A stretch of DNA of 64,000 bases. It comes from Fimbriiglobus ruber (GTDB taxonomy: Bacteria > Planctomycetota > Planctomycetia > Gemmatales > Gemmataceae). Numbering within the stretch: the stretch's first letter is position 1; each line of letters starts with the position of its first letter. The notes beneath the pieces were generated by a model that did not search any database, had not been told where the DNA came from, and saw only the letters and a list, made by a program, of their open reading frames with translations. This document shows, one piece after another, positions 39,820 through 49,132 of this stretch. Position numbers and translations under genes: made by a program. The DNA lies in NCBI RefSeq assembly GCF_002197845.1, contig NZ_NIDE01000008.1:186001-250000 (forward strand). Reading direction: 5' to 3'.

Positions 39820-39966
39820 GACGGGGCTCGGGGGGTTCGGACGGGGATTTTTAACCTCACCAAAATGCCACCATTAGAGTATCAAAAAATCCGCCCCCTT
39901 TTGAGCTGCCCACCCAAGCCGACGGACGAATCGAATTTCTCTTTTTCCTTGCCGTCCGCATCGAGA

Positions 39967-41142
39967 TATACTTTACGCGTCCAGGAGTGACACATTGTCC
40001 CACGTCTGGAATTTGTGGGTCATCAGGGTCGCCAGTTTCTCTCGGTGTTTCGTCGGCAGATCCGCCAAGCAATGGTCGATGGCCTCCTGGAACTTCTTGA
40101 AGTCCTGATGGTGGCGGCTGTTCAACGCCTCCTTCTTCACGAACTTCCAGAGTCGCTCGATCAAGTTCAGGTTCGGCGAATACGACGGCAGGAACAACAA
40201 CTCGATCCCGAGTGCCTTGGCCGTGTGCTCCACCAGCGCGCACCGCTGGTAGCGGGCGTTGTCGAGTACCAGCGTGATCGGCAATGACCCACCGAGGGCC
40301 GCGATCTTGCGGAGCAACGCACACACCGAGGTGGCCGTGATGTACGTCGTGTTGATTTCTGTCACCAGCTCGTGCGTGACCGCGTTCAGCGCACCCAGCA
40401 CGTTGTACCTCTGCCGTCCCGACGCGGCCCGGACATGTAACCGGACGAAGCACCACACCCACCCCAGGAACGACGCCAAGACGAAGTGCGACGCGTCCAC
40501 GAAGTACACCGTCCGCTTACCGTCGCGGGCTTCCGCCAACTTCGGTTCCAGTTCCGTCTTTTAAAAAATCCGCCTGCGTGCGGGCGTGTTCGTCGACCGT
40601 TTTCTTGGGCGGCACCGGGATGGGTGCCACCTTCAGGCATTTCATCCCCAGATCCTCTTTCAAGAACTGGCGCACCCGCGACGCCTTGCGTCGGACGCCC
40701 GTCAGGTCCTCGATCCGCCGCGCCGCCTCGTGGGCCGTGTGCGGCGGGTGCCGGCGAAACGCGTCTTCGATCGTCCCGTGATGCGGTGTCAGCGCACTGG
40801 GTTGGCCCTTCCAGCCGAACGATCGGACCCCATCCAGACCCTTCGCCGCATAGATCCGCAGGGTCCGCTGCACCGTGGAGCGCGACACGTTGGCCAACTC
40901 CGCGATCCGACTGTGCGTCACGTTCCGGGTCTTGAGCCAGAGAATCTCCATCCGCTCTTGGACACGCGGGTCCGGGTGCCGATAGCGCGCGTCCGCGATC
41001 GCTTGGACCACGGGTTCGGGAAACGAATATTGGGGACGCATCCTTGCCCTCCCGCAGACGGATCGGTGAAGGATCTATCCTCCGCTATCCAGGCCTGGTT
41101 GCTCAAGGCCGACTTGTGTCACTTCAGGCGAGTCCGAGAATA
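39967..41142 (-). mobile_element. IS630-family insertion sequence at a TA target
   Basis: Bounded by TA dinucleotides (39967-39968 and 41141-41142). The outermost 28 bp of each end, read inwards, both finish with AGTGACACA in the same register, so they form imperfect inverted repeats. Removing the element and one TA restores the reading frame of the sigma-factor fusion gene, which confirms the boundaries. Confidence 0.85.
39973..41041 (-). pseudogene. IS630-family transposase in two frames
   Basis: The N-terminal frame (41041-40517, 174 aa) has a helix-turn-helix (SRIAELANVSRSTVQRTLRI) and a winged domain (FRRHPPHTAHEAARRIEDLT). The C-terminal frame (ending 39973) has the DDE catalytic core: TVYFVDASHFVLA, ITLVLDNARYQRC and SPNLNLIERLWKFVKKEALN. 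The break is at a T6A4 tract near 40556-40565; losing one A would give DFLKTELEPKLAEARDGKRT, the expected continuous sequence. It could be expressed by slippage on the A/T tract, as in some IS630 elements, or be inactive. Confidence 0.8.
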
Positions 41143-42332
41143 GCATGTATAGGTCGGATGCTTCACCAGAAATTCTGCCGCGGGTGCAACCCTGGGAACT
41201 GGGGCCGCCGCGGGCAACGGACGGACGGGCTCCGGGCTGAATCCAACCACCAAACCGGCCGCAGCGACCAATCCGATGGCGGCGACCAGTCCGAAGACGA
41301 ATAACCTGTTCGATGCGGGTGTCATGGCGCGTGTGACCTCCAGAACGAGTTCGGTTACCCGAGGCGCGGGTGTTCCACGGATTACGGCAGCGGTCAATGC
41401 GGGCGGGCAGGCGAAGTCAACGGCTGCGAGCAGTCCGACCGACAGCGACACACCCCGTCGAGCCAATCGGCGGCGGAGCAACTCACAGCCCCGTCGGACA
41501 CGGCCCTTCACGGTGCCAGTCGTCACACCGAGTGCGGCCGCGGCCTCGTCACGGGTTTGCCCTTCGAGGTAACAGAGCAATAACGGCAGGCGGTACTTGT
41601 CGGAGAGTCGATCGAGTTCCGTGTGAAGTAGGTCACACGTCTCCTGCCAACCCGGTTCCGGGAGTGGTGCCGAGTTACCCGGATCGGCATTCCCCAACGA
41701 CACCGGCCGCCGACGATTTCGCGCCCGAAGTCTTACCGCGACCCGGTGGGCCACCCCGTACAGCCACGGCCCGAGTCCGGGCTCCCAGTCCGTGCGTCCG
41801 GCTCGCCGAACAAGAATGAGGAAAGTGGCCTGGGTCGCGTCGTCGATGTCGCCCGGATCGACCAACACCCGGACAATTGCCGAGCGAACGAGGCGGGCGT
41901 GGCGGGCGACGAGGGTCTCGAACGCCGTCTCGTCGCGGACGTCCGAGAACCGCCCGAGTAACTCTCGGTCGGTCATCCGGGCGTACCCGTCCGGGTCGGC
42001 AAATCGGCGAACGAATCCGATAACCCCGCGAGCCGCCATCCCGTGCCCCCTCGCCCCGCGAGCCGCTGACATGTGTAATGCAGGCACACGCCTTTCGGTG
42101 CGCGATTTTTCTTAGGTTGGGCCGAAATATCCAGACACCGCGTTTTGCCTGCGGCCGCCCGTCTTCCAAATCGAAGAACTCCCGCGGCCAATCTCGGAAG
42201 AATTCGATCTTGACACCCCCGGCTGTGACGCTATTTTCCGCTCCTCATGCCGGTTACACACTGGGGGCGGGCGCAAGGGCCGGACGGAACCGGTTCCAGG
42301 GCGGTCGCGCATGGACGCATGGAGGGGAATCA

Positions 42333-42704
42333 ATGGGCCGCATGTTCGCCGTGATGGTCGTCGCGTTCGTCGTGTCGGTGGGGTCCGCGTCCGCCCAGGG
42401 GATGTCGTTCAAGCCGATCGACACGACAAAACTCGTTGTCCAACCAGCGGATGCAACGACCAACATTCTTTCGGGAACGTCCAAGGTGGTGAGTCGCAGC
42501 GTGGCCGGAGTGGTCGACAGCAATAAGTTCGTTCGCGCGATCAATACTCTTTTCGGGAAAAAAGCCACACCGACGACGCTGCCGACCCAGAGCGGGCTCA
42601 GTGCAATCCCGGCCGCCGGTTCGTACCCGTCGACCACATATCGGAATTCGTTTACGCCAGCGATGCCATCGTCGCACATTTTCGGACAGTCCGCTGGACG
42701 CTAA
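42333..42704 (+). CDS. Small secreted hypothetical protein
   Basis: 123 aa from ATG 42333, with GGAGGGG 6-12 nt upstream. Signal peptide MGRMFAVMVVAFVVSVGSAS ending near AQG. The mature part of about 100 residues is rich in serine, threonine and proline (PIDTTKLVVQPADATTNILS; AINTLFGKKATPTTLPTQSG). Family not recognised. It lies divergent from the sigma-factor fusion gene and 152 bp before another secreted protein. Confidence 0.75.
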   Translation: MGRMFAVMVVAFVVSVGSASAQGMSFKPIDTTKLVVQPADATTNILSGTSKVVSRSVAGVVDSNKFVRAINTLFGKKATPTTLPTQSGLSAIPAAGSYPSTTYRNSFTPAMPSSHIFGQSAGR

Positions 42705-42856
42705 CGAGTTCTCAGTACGACATTGTGAGGAGCCCGGTGGACGACCGCCGGGCTCCTTGCTTTTTCACGATTTGAGGAACCATACCCCGGTTCCGGTGTT
42801 CTAATAGTGTGAGCCGATGAATCGGATTACACATTTCACCTTGCCGGGGATGCTTC

Positions 42857-43672
42857 ATGTCTCGGTTCTTACTTCTGGCTGCCGTAATTTCGGCTCTGAG
42901 CGCTGGGCTACCCAGTTTGGCCCGCGCCGAAGACGACAAAAAGCCGGCCACGGATGACAAAAAGCCGGCCGACGACAAGAAACCAGCTGCGGATGACAAA
43001 AAGCCGGCTGCGGCCGACGACAAGAAAGCGGCCGACGACAAGCCGGCCGAGGAGAAGAAGTCAACCGGCAGCGGCTTCCCGACGTTAACCAAGCCGAAAT
43101 CACCGGACTGGTCTGGGTTTGTGACGGTGGGAGACGTCGTGGGGGAAGTGATCAAGGTCGATACCGACACCTTCACTCTCCGCGTCACCTGGCTGCAACC
43201 GGGTAAAACCAACACGCCCAGGAACTGGAACCACTCGAGCAGTGGTCGATCACCCCAGGCCCAGATGCAGCACATGCAGCAGATGGAACAGCAGATGATG
43301 CGGATGCAAGCGCAGGCCATGAGAAACGCCAAGCAGCAGCACCACGATTACAACTTGACCTTCGCCGACGAAGGCATGGTCCGGCTGACGAAACTGCCCC
43401 CGAAGAAGGACGAGAACGGGAAAACAATCGGGTACACGGAAAAGGAAATGGACGCCTTCAAGACGCCGGTCAACGTGAAGGGGTACTTGGTCGATCGTTC
43501 CGAACTGAAAGTCGGCAGCATCGCGGACGTCGTCATGGTCCGCCCCAAATCGGTCCCGGCCAATAAGGCGACCATCGCCGACCTGCGGGTAAAATACGCG
43601 TACATCGTCGGCACCGACCCCAACCCGCCGACCCAAACGGCCCAGAACAAGAACGCCAAAAAGGCCAACTGA
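42857..43672 (+). CDS. Secreted protein with an Asp/Lys repeat linker and a Met/Gln-rich segment
   Basis: 271 aa. Signal peptide MSRFLLLAAVISALSAGLPS (ending near ARA), then a low-complexity linker of about 45 residues built from ADDKKPA-like repeats. A compact domain follows (GFVTVGDVVGEVIKVDTDTF, TLRVTWLQPG) and a Met/Gln-rich amphipathic helix near residues 132-158 (QMQHMQQMEQQMMRMQAQAM). It ends with a second beta-rich part (VNVKGYLVDRSELKVGSIAD; VVMVRPKSVP). It has no recognised family. A very strong terminator follows. Confidence 0.8.
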   Translation: MSRFLLLAAVISALSAGLPSLARAEDDKKPATDDKKPADDKKPAADDKKPAAADDKKAADDKPAEEKKSTGSGFPTLTKPKSPDWSGFVTVGDVVGEVIKVDTDTFTLRVTWLQPGKTNTPRNWNHSSSGRSPQAQMQHMQQMEQQMMRMQAQAMRNAKQQHHDYNLTFADEGMVRLTKLPPKKDENGKTIGYTEKEMDAFKTPVNVKGYLVDRSELKVGSIADVVMVRPKSVPANKATIADLRVKYAYIVGTDPNPPTQTAQNKNAKKAN

Positions 43673-43698
43673 GCCGCTCGCCTTCGGTGATGAAAACT

Positions 43699-43755
43699 GA
43701 TCGTGAGCGGGGCGCGGATCATTTCCGCGCCCCGCTCACGATCTTTTCTTTTTAT
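43699..43755 (+). terminator. Rho-independent terminator with a 20-bp perfect stem
   Basis: Arms 43699-43718 and 43724-43743 are fully complementary with a 5-nt loop, followed by TTTTCTTTTT. It lies 27 bp after the stop of the Asp/Lys-repeat secreted protein. Confidence 0.9.
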
Positions 43756-43935
43756 CGCTCGTCAACCAGCTGTCGCGATCCACGACGGTAAAATCGAACC
43801 TCTCGATAAGTTGTACCCACTCGGCAAGATCAATCGAATCTTCTGGTTCCTCACAAAAATCGACAGACGGATGATACGCGAGCTATACTTGCCGCGCCGA
43901 ATTTGCGGAGACCGGCCGCGCCGCGGGAGTTAGCG

Positions 43936-45027
43936 ATGCAACTTTACTGTCCGACCTGCCAAGCCACCTTCGCGGGGTCCGTTCGCTGCCCGCGCTGCGA
44001 GGACCGGTTGGTGACGCCGGCCGAGGCGTTCGCCTCCGGCGCCGAACACGCCGAGGAACCGCCCGCCTTGATCCGACCGACGGGCCTGGCTCGTATCGTT
44101 GTCGGCTGCGTCGTCGCACTCGGGTTGTTCGTCGGCCTGCGCGAATGGGTACACGCGGCACTCGCGGCCGTCCTGTCGGGCTCGGACGGCGAGCAATCGA
44201 TCGCCTACCTCGCCCCGGGTGCCTTCCTGACCGTCCTTCTGCGAATGGTTGGTGTCGTCGTCGGCGGGCTCATGAGTGGAGCCGGGCGGTCGCGCGGGTG
44301 GGCGACCGGGGCTTGTACGGGCGTCTTGTGCATCGGGCTCTTCGCGGTACTCGACGCGGCCAACGAGGCACCTCCGGGGGTCGGTGCCGGCGTCGCGGCG
44401 GCGGTCGCAATCCTGTTGGCGACCGTGGCCGGGTGGGTCGGCGGACGGACGTGGCCGGCCCCGGCCGAACTTCCGGAACCGCCCGACCCCTCGCAACGCA
44501 GCTCCCTGGCCCGGTTGGTCGAGCGCGAGGAAAAGGCGAGCGGCCCCCGCCCGACTCTGTGGTTCCGACTGCTGATCGGAACGGTGATCGCGTGTGCGGG
44601 GTTCGCGGGCGCGGACGCGATTCGGATCGGGATGAAACGAGCGGCTCCGGGCATGCTCAATTTCGGCGGGGCGGCCCACGCGGCGGCGACGGACGCCGAG
44701 ATCGCCCTGCTCCTGGTCGTGGCCGGCGGCGTACTTGTCGGTTCGTCGACCGGAGCCGGTCTCCGGCACGGCCTCATTTCGGGATTCCTGACCGGACTCG
44801 CCTGTATCGCCAGCTCATTCGTCCAACAGGACGTGACGGCGCAGACGACCAGCGGCGTGGCAGAATTGTTCGGCGTATCCCAGGCTCAAGCGTCGCCCGG
44901 CTTGACGGCGGTCGTGGTTTGCACGGCCGTGTTCGTGGCCACCGCATTCGGGGGGTGGCTGGGCGGTCAACTCTTCCCGCCCGTCGTGCCAGTTCACCTG
45001 CGGAAACGCCGAAAACTGTTCGATTGA
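43936..45027 (+). CDS. Zinc-ribbon integral membrane protein, function unknown
   Basis: 363 aa from ATG 43936 (GGGAG upstream). The N-terminal zinc ribbon is CPTCQATFAGSVRCPRC, followed by about seven hydrophobic segments (for example LARIVVGCVVALGLFVGLRE, LTVLLRMVGVVVGGLMSGAG, LLVVAGGVLVGSSTGAGL and TAVVVCTAVFVATAFGGWLG). Such zinc-ribbon membrane proteins are common in planctomycetes and unassigned. Convergent with accC; a hairpin separates them. Confidence 0.8.
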   Translation: MQLYCPTCQATFAGSVRCPRCEDRLVTPAEAFASGAEHAEEPPALIRPTGLARIVVGCVVALGLFVGLREWVHAALAAVLSGSDGEQSIAYLAPGAFLTVLLRMVGVVVGGLMSGAGRSRGWATGACTGVLCIGLFAVLDAANEAPPGVGAGVAAAVAILLATVAGWVGGRTWPAPAELPEPPDPSQRSSLARLVEREEKASGPRPTLWFRLLIGTVIACAGFAGADAIRIGMKRAAPGMLNFGGAAHAAATDAEIALLLVVAGGVLVGSSTGAGLRHGLISGFLTGLACIASSFVQQDVTAQTTSGVAELFGVSQAQASPGLTAVVVCTAVFVATAFGGWLGGQLFPPVVPVHLRKRRKLFD

Positions 45028-45045
45028 GCCGCCCGTAAAACGACG

Positions 45046-45071
45046 GAACGCGCGATCCTCATCGCGCGTTC
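45046..45071. terminator. Hairpin between convergent genes
   Basis: Perfect 11-bp stem GAACGCGCGAT/ATCGCGCGTTC with loop CCTC, between the zinc-ribbon protein stop and the accC stop. No T-run on either side, so termination activity is only inferred from position. Confidence 0.5.
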
Positions 45072-45111
45072 GTGGTCGACGTCGGCTCGGTCTTGCCCGA
45101 GGGCGTCCAAA

Positions 45112-46464
45112 CTACGCCTTTTTGGTCAACAACTCGCGTTCGATGAAAGTCGTGTCCACACGGCCCTCAATGAACGCGGGCGTTTGGAAAATCTCCTGGT
45201 GGATGGGGATCGTCGTGTGGATCCCCTCGACGACGAACTCCCGGAGCGCGCGGCGCATGGTCGCGAACGCCTCGGCCCGCGTCGGCCGGTGGACGAGCAA
45301 CTTCGCCACCATCGAGTCGTAGTTCGGCGGGACGCGGTAGCCGGTGACGACGTGCGTGTCGAGCCGCACGCCGGGGCCGCCGGGCGGCTGCCACTTCGTG
45401 ACGACCCCGGCCGACGGGCGGAAATCTCGGGACGGGTCTTCCGCGTTGATCCGGCACTCGATCGCGTGCCCGCGGGTGACGATCTCGCTCTGGGCGTACC
45501 GCAGTTTCTCGCCGGCCGCGACCCGGATTTGCTCGCGGATCAAGTCGACCCCCGTGACCAGCTCCGTGACCGGGTGTTCGACCTGGATGCGGGCGTTGAC
45601 CTCGATGAAGTAAAACTTGTTGTCCTTATCCACCAGGAACTCGCACGTACCGGCCGAGTAGTAGTTCGCGGTCTTCACGAGGCGGACGGCCGCCGCGCAG
45701 ATGTCTTCGCGGACCTGGGCGGGCAGGTTCGGAGCCGGCGACTCCTCGACCAACTTCTGGTGCCGCCGCTGGAGCGAACAGTCTCGCTCGAACAAGTGGA
45801 TCACGTTCCCGTGTTTGTCACCGAGTACCTGGATCTCAATGTGGCGGGGTTTATCGAGGTACTTTTCGAGGTAGACGTTGCCGTCTTTGAACGCGGCCTC
45901 CGCTTCCTGCCGGGCCTGGGCCAGGCCGGTCGCGAGGGTGGCGTCGTTTTGGGCGACCCGCATCCCCTTACCGCCCCCGCCGGCTACCGCCTTGATGAGC
46001 ACAGGATACCCGACTTGGGCGGCGAACCGCAGGGCTTCTTCGTCCGTGTGGACGACGCCCTCGCTGCCGGGGACGGTCGGCACGTTGGCTTTTTTGGCGA
46101 GCTGCTTGGCCCGGTCCTTGTTCCCGACCTGGGCCATGGCCGCCTCGGGCGGGCCGATGAACTCGATCTTGCAGGTCCGGCAGACCTCGGCGAAGTGCGC
46201 GTTCTCGGACAGGAACCCGTACCCGGGGTGGATCGCGTCGGCGTTCACGACCTCGGCCGCGGCGATGATCCGCTGGATCTTGAGGTAGCTGTCGGTCGCC
46301 GGGCCGGGGCCAATGCAAACGGCCCGGTCGGCCAGGGCGAGGTACGGGGCGCCGCGGTCCGCTTCCGAATACACGACCGCGACCTCGATCCCCAGATCCC
46401 GGCAGGCGCGGATCACCCGCAGCGCGATCTCCCCGCGGTTCGCCACTAAAATGCGCTGAAACAT
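45112..46464 (-). CDS. accC: Biotin carboxylase subunit of acetyl-CoA carboxylase
   Basis: 450 aa from ATG 46464 ([20 protein letters not shown]), the standard AccC start; the longer frame upstream is not conserved. The enzyme carboxylates biotin on AccB with ATP and bicarbonate, the first step of fatty-acid synthesis. Visible: ATP-grasp glycine loop AGGGGKGM at about 161-168, [35 protein letters not shown], and [20 protein letters not shown] with catalytic residues (Ala where most have Thr or Pro). Length is normal. Last gene of the M24 peptidase-accB-accC operon, 117 bp after accB. Confidence 0.97.
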   Translation of the reverse strand: MFQRILVANRGEIALRVIRACRDLGIEVAVVYSEADRGAPYLALADRAVCIGPGPATDSYLKIQRIIAAAEVVNADAIHPGYGFLSENAHFAEVCRTCKIEFIGPPEAAMAQVGNKDRAKQLAKKANVPTVPGSEGVVHTDEEALRFAAQVGYPVLIKAVAGGGGKGMRVAQNDATLATGLAQARQEAEAAFKDGNVYLEKYLDKPRHIEIQVLGDKHGNVIHLFERDCSLQRRHQKLVEESPAPNLPAQVREDICAAAVRLVKTANYYSAGTCEFLVDKDNKFYFIEVNARIQVEHPVTELVTGVDLIREQIRVAAGEKLRYAQSEIVTRGHAIECRINAEDPSRDFRPSAGVVTKWQPPGGPGVRLDTHVVTGYRVPPNYDSMVAKLLVHRPTRAEAFATMRRALREFVVEGIHTTIPIHQEIFQTPAFIEGRVDTTFIERELLTKKA

Positions 46465-46581
46465 GTCGCTTCCAAGGGATGGTTGTCGTCGTCGCGCCGG
46501 CCCCCGGGTACGCACTCACGCGCCCGGGCGCGTGAGGCACGCCGGAGGGATCCGGTCGTCGCGTCGGCGGAGTGAGGGGAG

Positions 46582-47070
46582 TCAGGAGCCGGTGTCGACG
46601 CGGAAGAGGACGGTGCCGAACTCGACGGGCTCGCTGTTTTTCACGAGAACCTCGGCGATCGTCCCGGCACACCCGGCTGTCACTTCGTTGAAGATTTTCA
46701 TCGCCTCGATCTGGCAGATGACAGAGTTCGGCTTGATCGTGCTGCCGACCTTCACGTAGTCGTCCTTGTCGGGCTTGGGCTTGCTGTAGAACGTGCCCAC
46801 CATCTCGGATTTGACGTCGTGCAATTTTTTCCCAGCCGGCGCCGGGGCGGCCGACGCGGCCGGGGCGGAAGCCATCGGGGCCGCGGCCGCGGGGTGATAG
46901 GCTACGGGTGCGACGGCGACCGGTTCGCCACCCTTGCGGAGGCGGATCTTGTGGTCGCCTTCCTGGAGCGAGATCTCGGTCAGTTCGTGCTGGCCCATCA
47001 GGCCGATGAGGTGTTCGACGGTCTTGACGTCGAACGGGCGGGGGTCGCCGGATTTGGGGTCGCTTGCCAC
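46582..47070 (-). CDS. accB: Biotin carboxyl carrier protein of acetyl-CoA carboxylase
   Basis: 162 aa. The N-terminal helical part (VKTVEHLIGLMGQHELTEIS) is followed by an Ala/Pro-rich flexible linker (residues 51-80) and the biotinyl domain ending in VLFRVDTGS. The biotin attachment motif EAMKIFNEV has the target lysine at K125. It carries carboxybiotin between AccC and the carboxyltransferase. Located between the M24 peptidase (upstream, 73 bp) and accC (downstream). Confidence 0.97.
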   Translation of the reverse strand: MASDPKSGDPRPFDVKTVEHLIGLMGQHELTEISLQEGDHKIRLRKGGEPVAVAPVAYHPAAAAPMASAPAASAAPAPAGKKLHDVKSEMVGTFYSKPKPDKDDYVKVGSTIKPNSVICQIEAMKIFNEVTAGCAGTIAEVLVKNSEPVEFGTVLFRVDTGS

Positions 47071-47143
47071 CGTGGGCCTCTGGATACCGGATGATGACGG
47101 GCGCTCCCGCCCGGATGGCCCGGGCGGGGAACCAAGAGCATCC

Positions 47144-48265
47144 TTATCCTATGGCTCCGGGGTCGCGCGGCAGGGTGGTCAGGCGGGTCGCCCCGTCCTT
47201 CGTGACCAGATAATCGTCCTCGATCCGGATGCCGCCCCAGTCCGGGATGTAAATCGCCGGTTCGATGGTGATGACCATTCCGGATTCGAGGACGTCCGTC
47301 GAGTTCGATCGGATGCGGGGGGCCTCGTGGATTTCGAGGCCGATCCCGTGCCCGAGCCCGTGGGTGAAGTAGTCCCCGAACTTGGCGGCCGCAATGACTT
47401 TGCGGGCGGCCGCGTCCACGTCCTTGGCCGCGGCCCCGTCGCGGACGGCGGCCACAGCCGCGTCGTGCGCGGCGGCCACCACGTCGTACACTTTGTCGAA
47501 GTCGAACCCGACCCGTTCGTGCTTGTTCCGCCGCGTCGGCGCGGTCCCGAACGGGGACTTGAAAGTACGGGTGATGTCGCTCTTGTAGAGCATGTCCGCA
47601 CCCCAGTCGACGAGCAACTTGCTGCCCTCCCCGAGCGCGCGGTCGGTGGGCGGCGCGTGGGGCAGGGCGCCTCGTTCGCCGACGGCCACGATCGGCGGGA
47701 ACGCGGCCCCCCGGGCCCCGGACCGCCGGATGTACCCTTCCATCGCGTTCACGAGGTCTTTTTCGGTATCCTGCTCGCGGATCGTCGCCTTGAACATCGA
47801 GAAGGCGCGCTCGGCGGCCCGGACGGCGGCCCGGATCTGCTCGATCTCGGACGGGTCTTTAATCACTCTCTGAGACTCGACCCTGGTCTTGGCGGCCGCG
47901 AACGTCACCTTCGGGGCGGCCTGTTGAAGTGCGTCGGTCGCCCCCAGGGTGGCGTGGTCGGCTTCGAGGCCCACCGATTTGGTCCCGGCCTTGGTGAGGA
48001 CTTCACCCGCGGCCTCGGCGATCGTTTTCGAGTGCGGGCGGACGTGGACGTCGATCCCCTCGCACTCTTCTTTGACTTGTTGTTCGAACCGGGCATCGGT
48101 CACGAGAATGTACTTCTTGTCCGACGCGACGAGGTAGCTCCCGTCGCCGGTGAACCCGGTGAGGTAGGTCACGTTCACCGGGTTGGTGACGAGCAGGGCG
48201 TCCATCCCGTCGTCGTTCTTCAGATTCCGGGCGAGCGTCTGACGACGCAGGTTGAGGTAATCCAT
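47144..48265 (-). CDS. Xaa-Pro aminopeptidase-like M24 metallopeptidase
   Basis: 373 aa. Creatinase-type N-terminal domain (VTNPVNVTYLTGFTGDGSYL) and pita-bread catalytic domain with the five metal ligands: D220 and D230 in LLVDWGADMLYKSDITRTF, H306 in GLGHGIGLEIHE, E335 in TIEPAIYIP and E349 in GGIRIEDDYLV. Cleaves N-terminal residues preceding proline, in the cytoplasm. It stands first in the operon with accB and accC, an arrangement found in many bacteria although no shared chemistry is known. Either PepP- or PepQ-like; exact specificity cannot be told. Confidence 0.93.
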   Translation of the reverse strand: MDYLNLRRQTLARNLKNDDGMDALLVTNPVNVTYLTGFTGDGSYLVASDKKYILVTDARFEQQVKEECEGIDVHVRPHSKTIAEAAGEVLTKAGTKSVGLEADHATLGATDALQQAAPKVTFAAAKTRVESQRVIKDPSEIEQIRAAVRAAERAFSMFKATIREQDTEKDLVNAMEGYIRRSGARGAAFPPIVAVGERGALPHAPPTDRALGEGSKLLVDWGADMLYKSDITRTFKSPFGTAPTRRNKHERVGFDFDKVYDVVAAAHDAAVAAVRDGAAAKDVDAAARKVIAAAKFGDYFTHGLGHGIGLEIHEAPRIRSNSTDVLESGMVITIEPAIYIPDWGGIRIEDDYLVTKDGATRLTTLPRDPGAIG

Positions 48266-48490
48266 GGCTTCTTTGTTTGGGCGAAGGACAGGGTGCTTTG
48301 TAGAAAAAAATGTCCGAGAACGCAGTGTGTCAGACTGATTCTCGTACTGTAAACATATATAGGATTTTTCGTCAGTCGAGCCGAAAACTGGAGAAACTGT
48401 AACACATCCCAGTCTGGGGCTCTCACGATTGAGCGCGGGGATTACTCTTAGAACCCGCCGCGATGAGGCCGTTGTTATTCACAGGCGCCT

Positions 48491-49126
48491 ATGTTTCCTA
48501 TCTTTCTTTCGCTTCCCGGGCGGACCGTCGTCGTCGTGGGCGGCGGGCGGGTCGGCGGGCGGCGAGCCCGGGCCGCGGCCGCAGCTGGCGCCGCCGTCCG
48601 CGTCGTCGACCCCGCTCCCCCGGCCGGTGCGTCCGTCATAGACGGAATCACCTGGGTTCCCGAGGCGTACCAACCCGACCACCTCGCCGGGGCCGCCCTC
48701 GTCTTCGCTTCGGCCCCCGCGGCGGTCAACGCCCGCGTCGTCGCGGACGCGAAGGCCCGGAATGTGTTGGTGTGCGACGCAGCCGAGCCGGACCGCGGCG
48801 ACTTCACCCTGCCGGCCGTCGGCCGCCGGGGCGAGCTGGTCGTCGCCGTCGGCACCAACGGCGCGGCTCCGGCTCTGGCCCGCCGGGTCCGCGACCAGAT
48901 GCTCGCCGGGGTCGATGATTCGTTCGTGGCCTGGGTTGGAATTCTGCACGAACTGCGGTCGGTTCTTCGCAACAGCGTCCTCGATCCGGCCGTTCGGGCC
49001 GCGCTTCTGACGGAATTTTCCAGTGACGAATGGCTGGATCGCGTCCGGGCGGACGCACCGGCCGCCCGGGCCGCGATGGGCGATCGCGTCCGCGCGTCCG
49101 CGTCATCCCTCCCGCCGGGCGTATAA
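48491..49126 (+). CDS. Siroheme synthase N-domain: precorrin-2 dehydrogenase/sirohydrochlorin ferrochelatase-like
   Basis: 211 aa. The Rossmann start is FPIFLSLPGRTVVVVGGGRV, followed by GGRRARAAAAAGAAVRVVDP. Conserved middle blocks are LVFASAPAAVNARVVADAKA, VCDAAEPDRGDFTLPA and VVAVGTNGAAPALARRVRDQ. This matches the Met8p/CysG N-terminal domain, with no methyltransferase domain attached. It makes siroheme (or feeds alternative heme synthesis) from precorrin-2. Followed after 6 bp by the HemX/CcsA-like gene and then hemA, a tetrapyrrole cluster. Confidence 0.9.
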   Translation: MFPIFLSLPGRTVVVVGGGRVGGRRARAAAAAGAAVRVVDPAPPAGASVIDGITWVPEAYQPDHLAGAALVFASAPAAVNARVVADAKARNVLVCDAAEPDRGDFTLPAVGRRGELVVAVGTNGAAPALARRVRDQMLAGVDDSFVAWVGILHELRSVLRNSVLDPAVRAALLTEFSSDEWLDRVRADAPAARAAMGDRVRASASSLPPGV

Positions 49127-49132
49127 TCAAGG

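Larger units (their letters stand above)
38390..39915 (-). mobile_element. ISKra4-family insertion sequence, copy 2
   Basis: Same 1526-bp sequence as 31561-33086, same orientation. Flanked by 9-bp direct repeats AAGCCGACG (38381-38389 and 39916-39924), different from those of copy 1, so each copy arrived by its own transposition. It interrupts the propeller part of the sigma-factor fusion gene. Confidence 0.94.
37585..42039 (-). pseudogene. ECF sigma factor fused to a TolB/WD40-like propeller, broken by two insertion sequences
   Basis: Fragments on the minus strand: 42039-41143 (sigma factor and membrane anchor), 39968-39916, and 38380-37585 (propeller). Spliced length is 1746 bp, 581 codons without a stop. 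Sigma part: MTDRELLGRFSDVRDETAFE, DDATQATFLILVRR, and a region-4 helix-turn-helix RDEAAAALGVTTGTVKGRVR. Membrane segment: LFVFGLVAAIGLVAAAGLVV. Propeller blades: VWSADGGRVIIGEHG, VTDWSADGKRFLTN, GRLSPGGRRMLYQGG, CWSRDGSRVAYTW. Junctions read KHPTYTC-YLDADGKEKEK (IS630 removed) and DSSVGF-VYRSPDGSRI (ISKra4 removed). Planctomycetes are known for such long-tailed sigma factors. A truncated 306-aa sigma/anchor protein ending at 41119 may still be made. Confidence 0.88.

Noticed and set aside
41119-41141. Last seven codons of the truncated sigma factor (YSRTRLK) as native C-terminus
   Set aside because: They lie inside the IS630 end; the native continuation is found at 39968.
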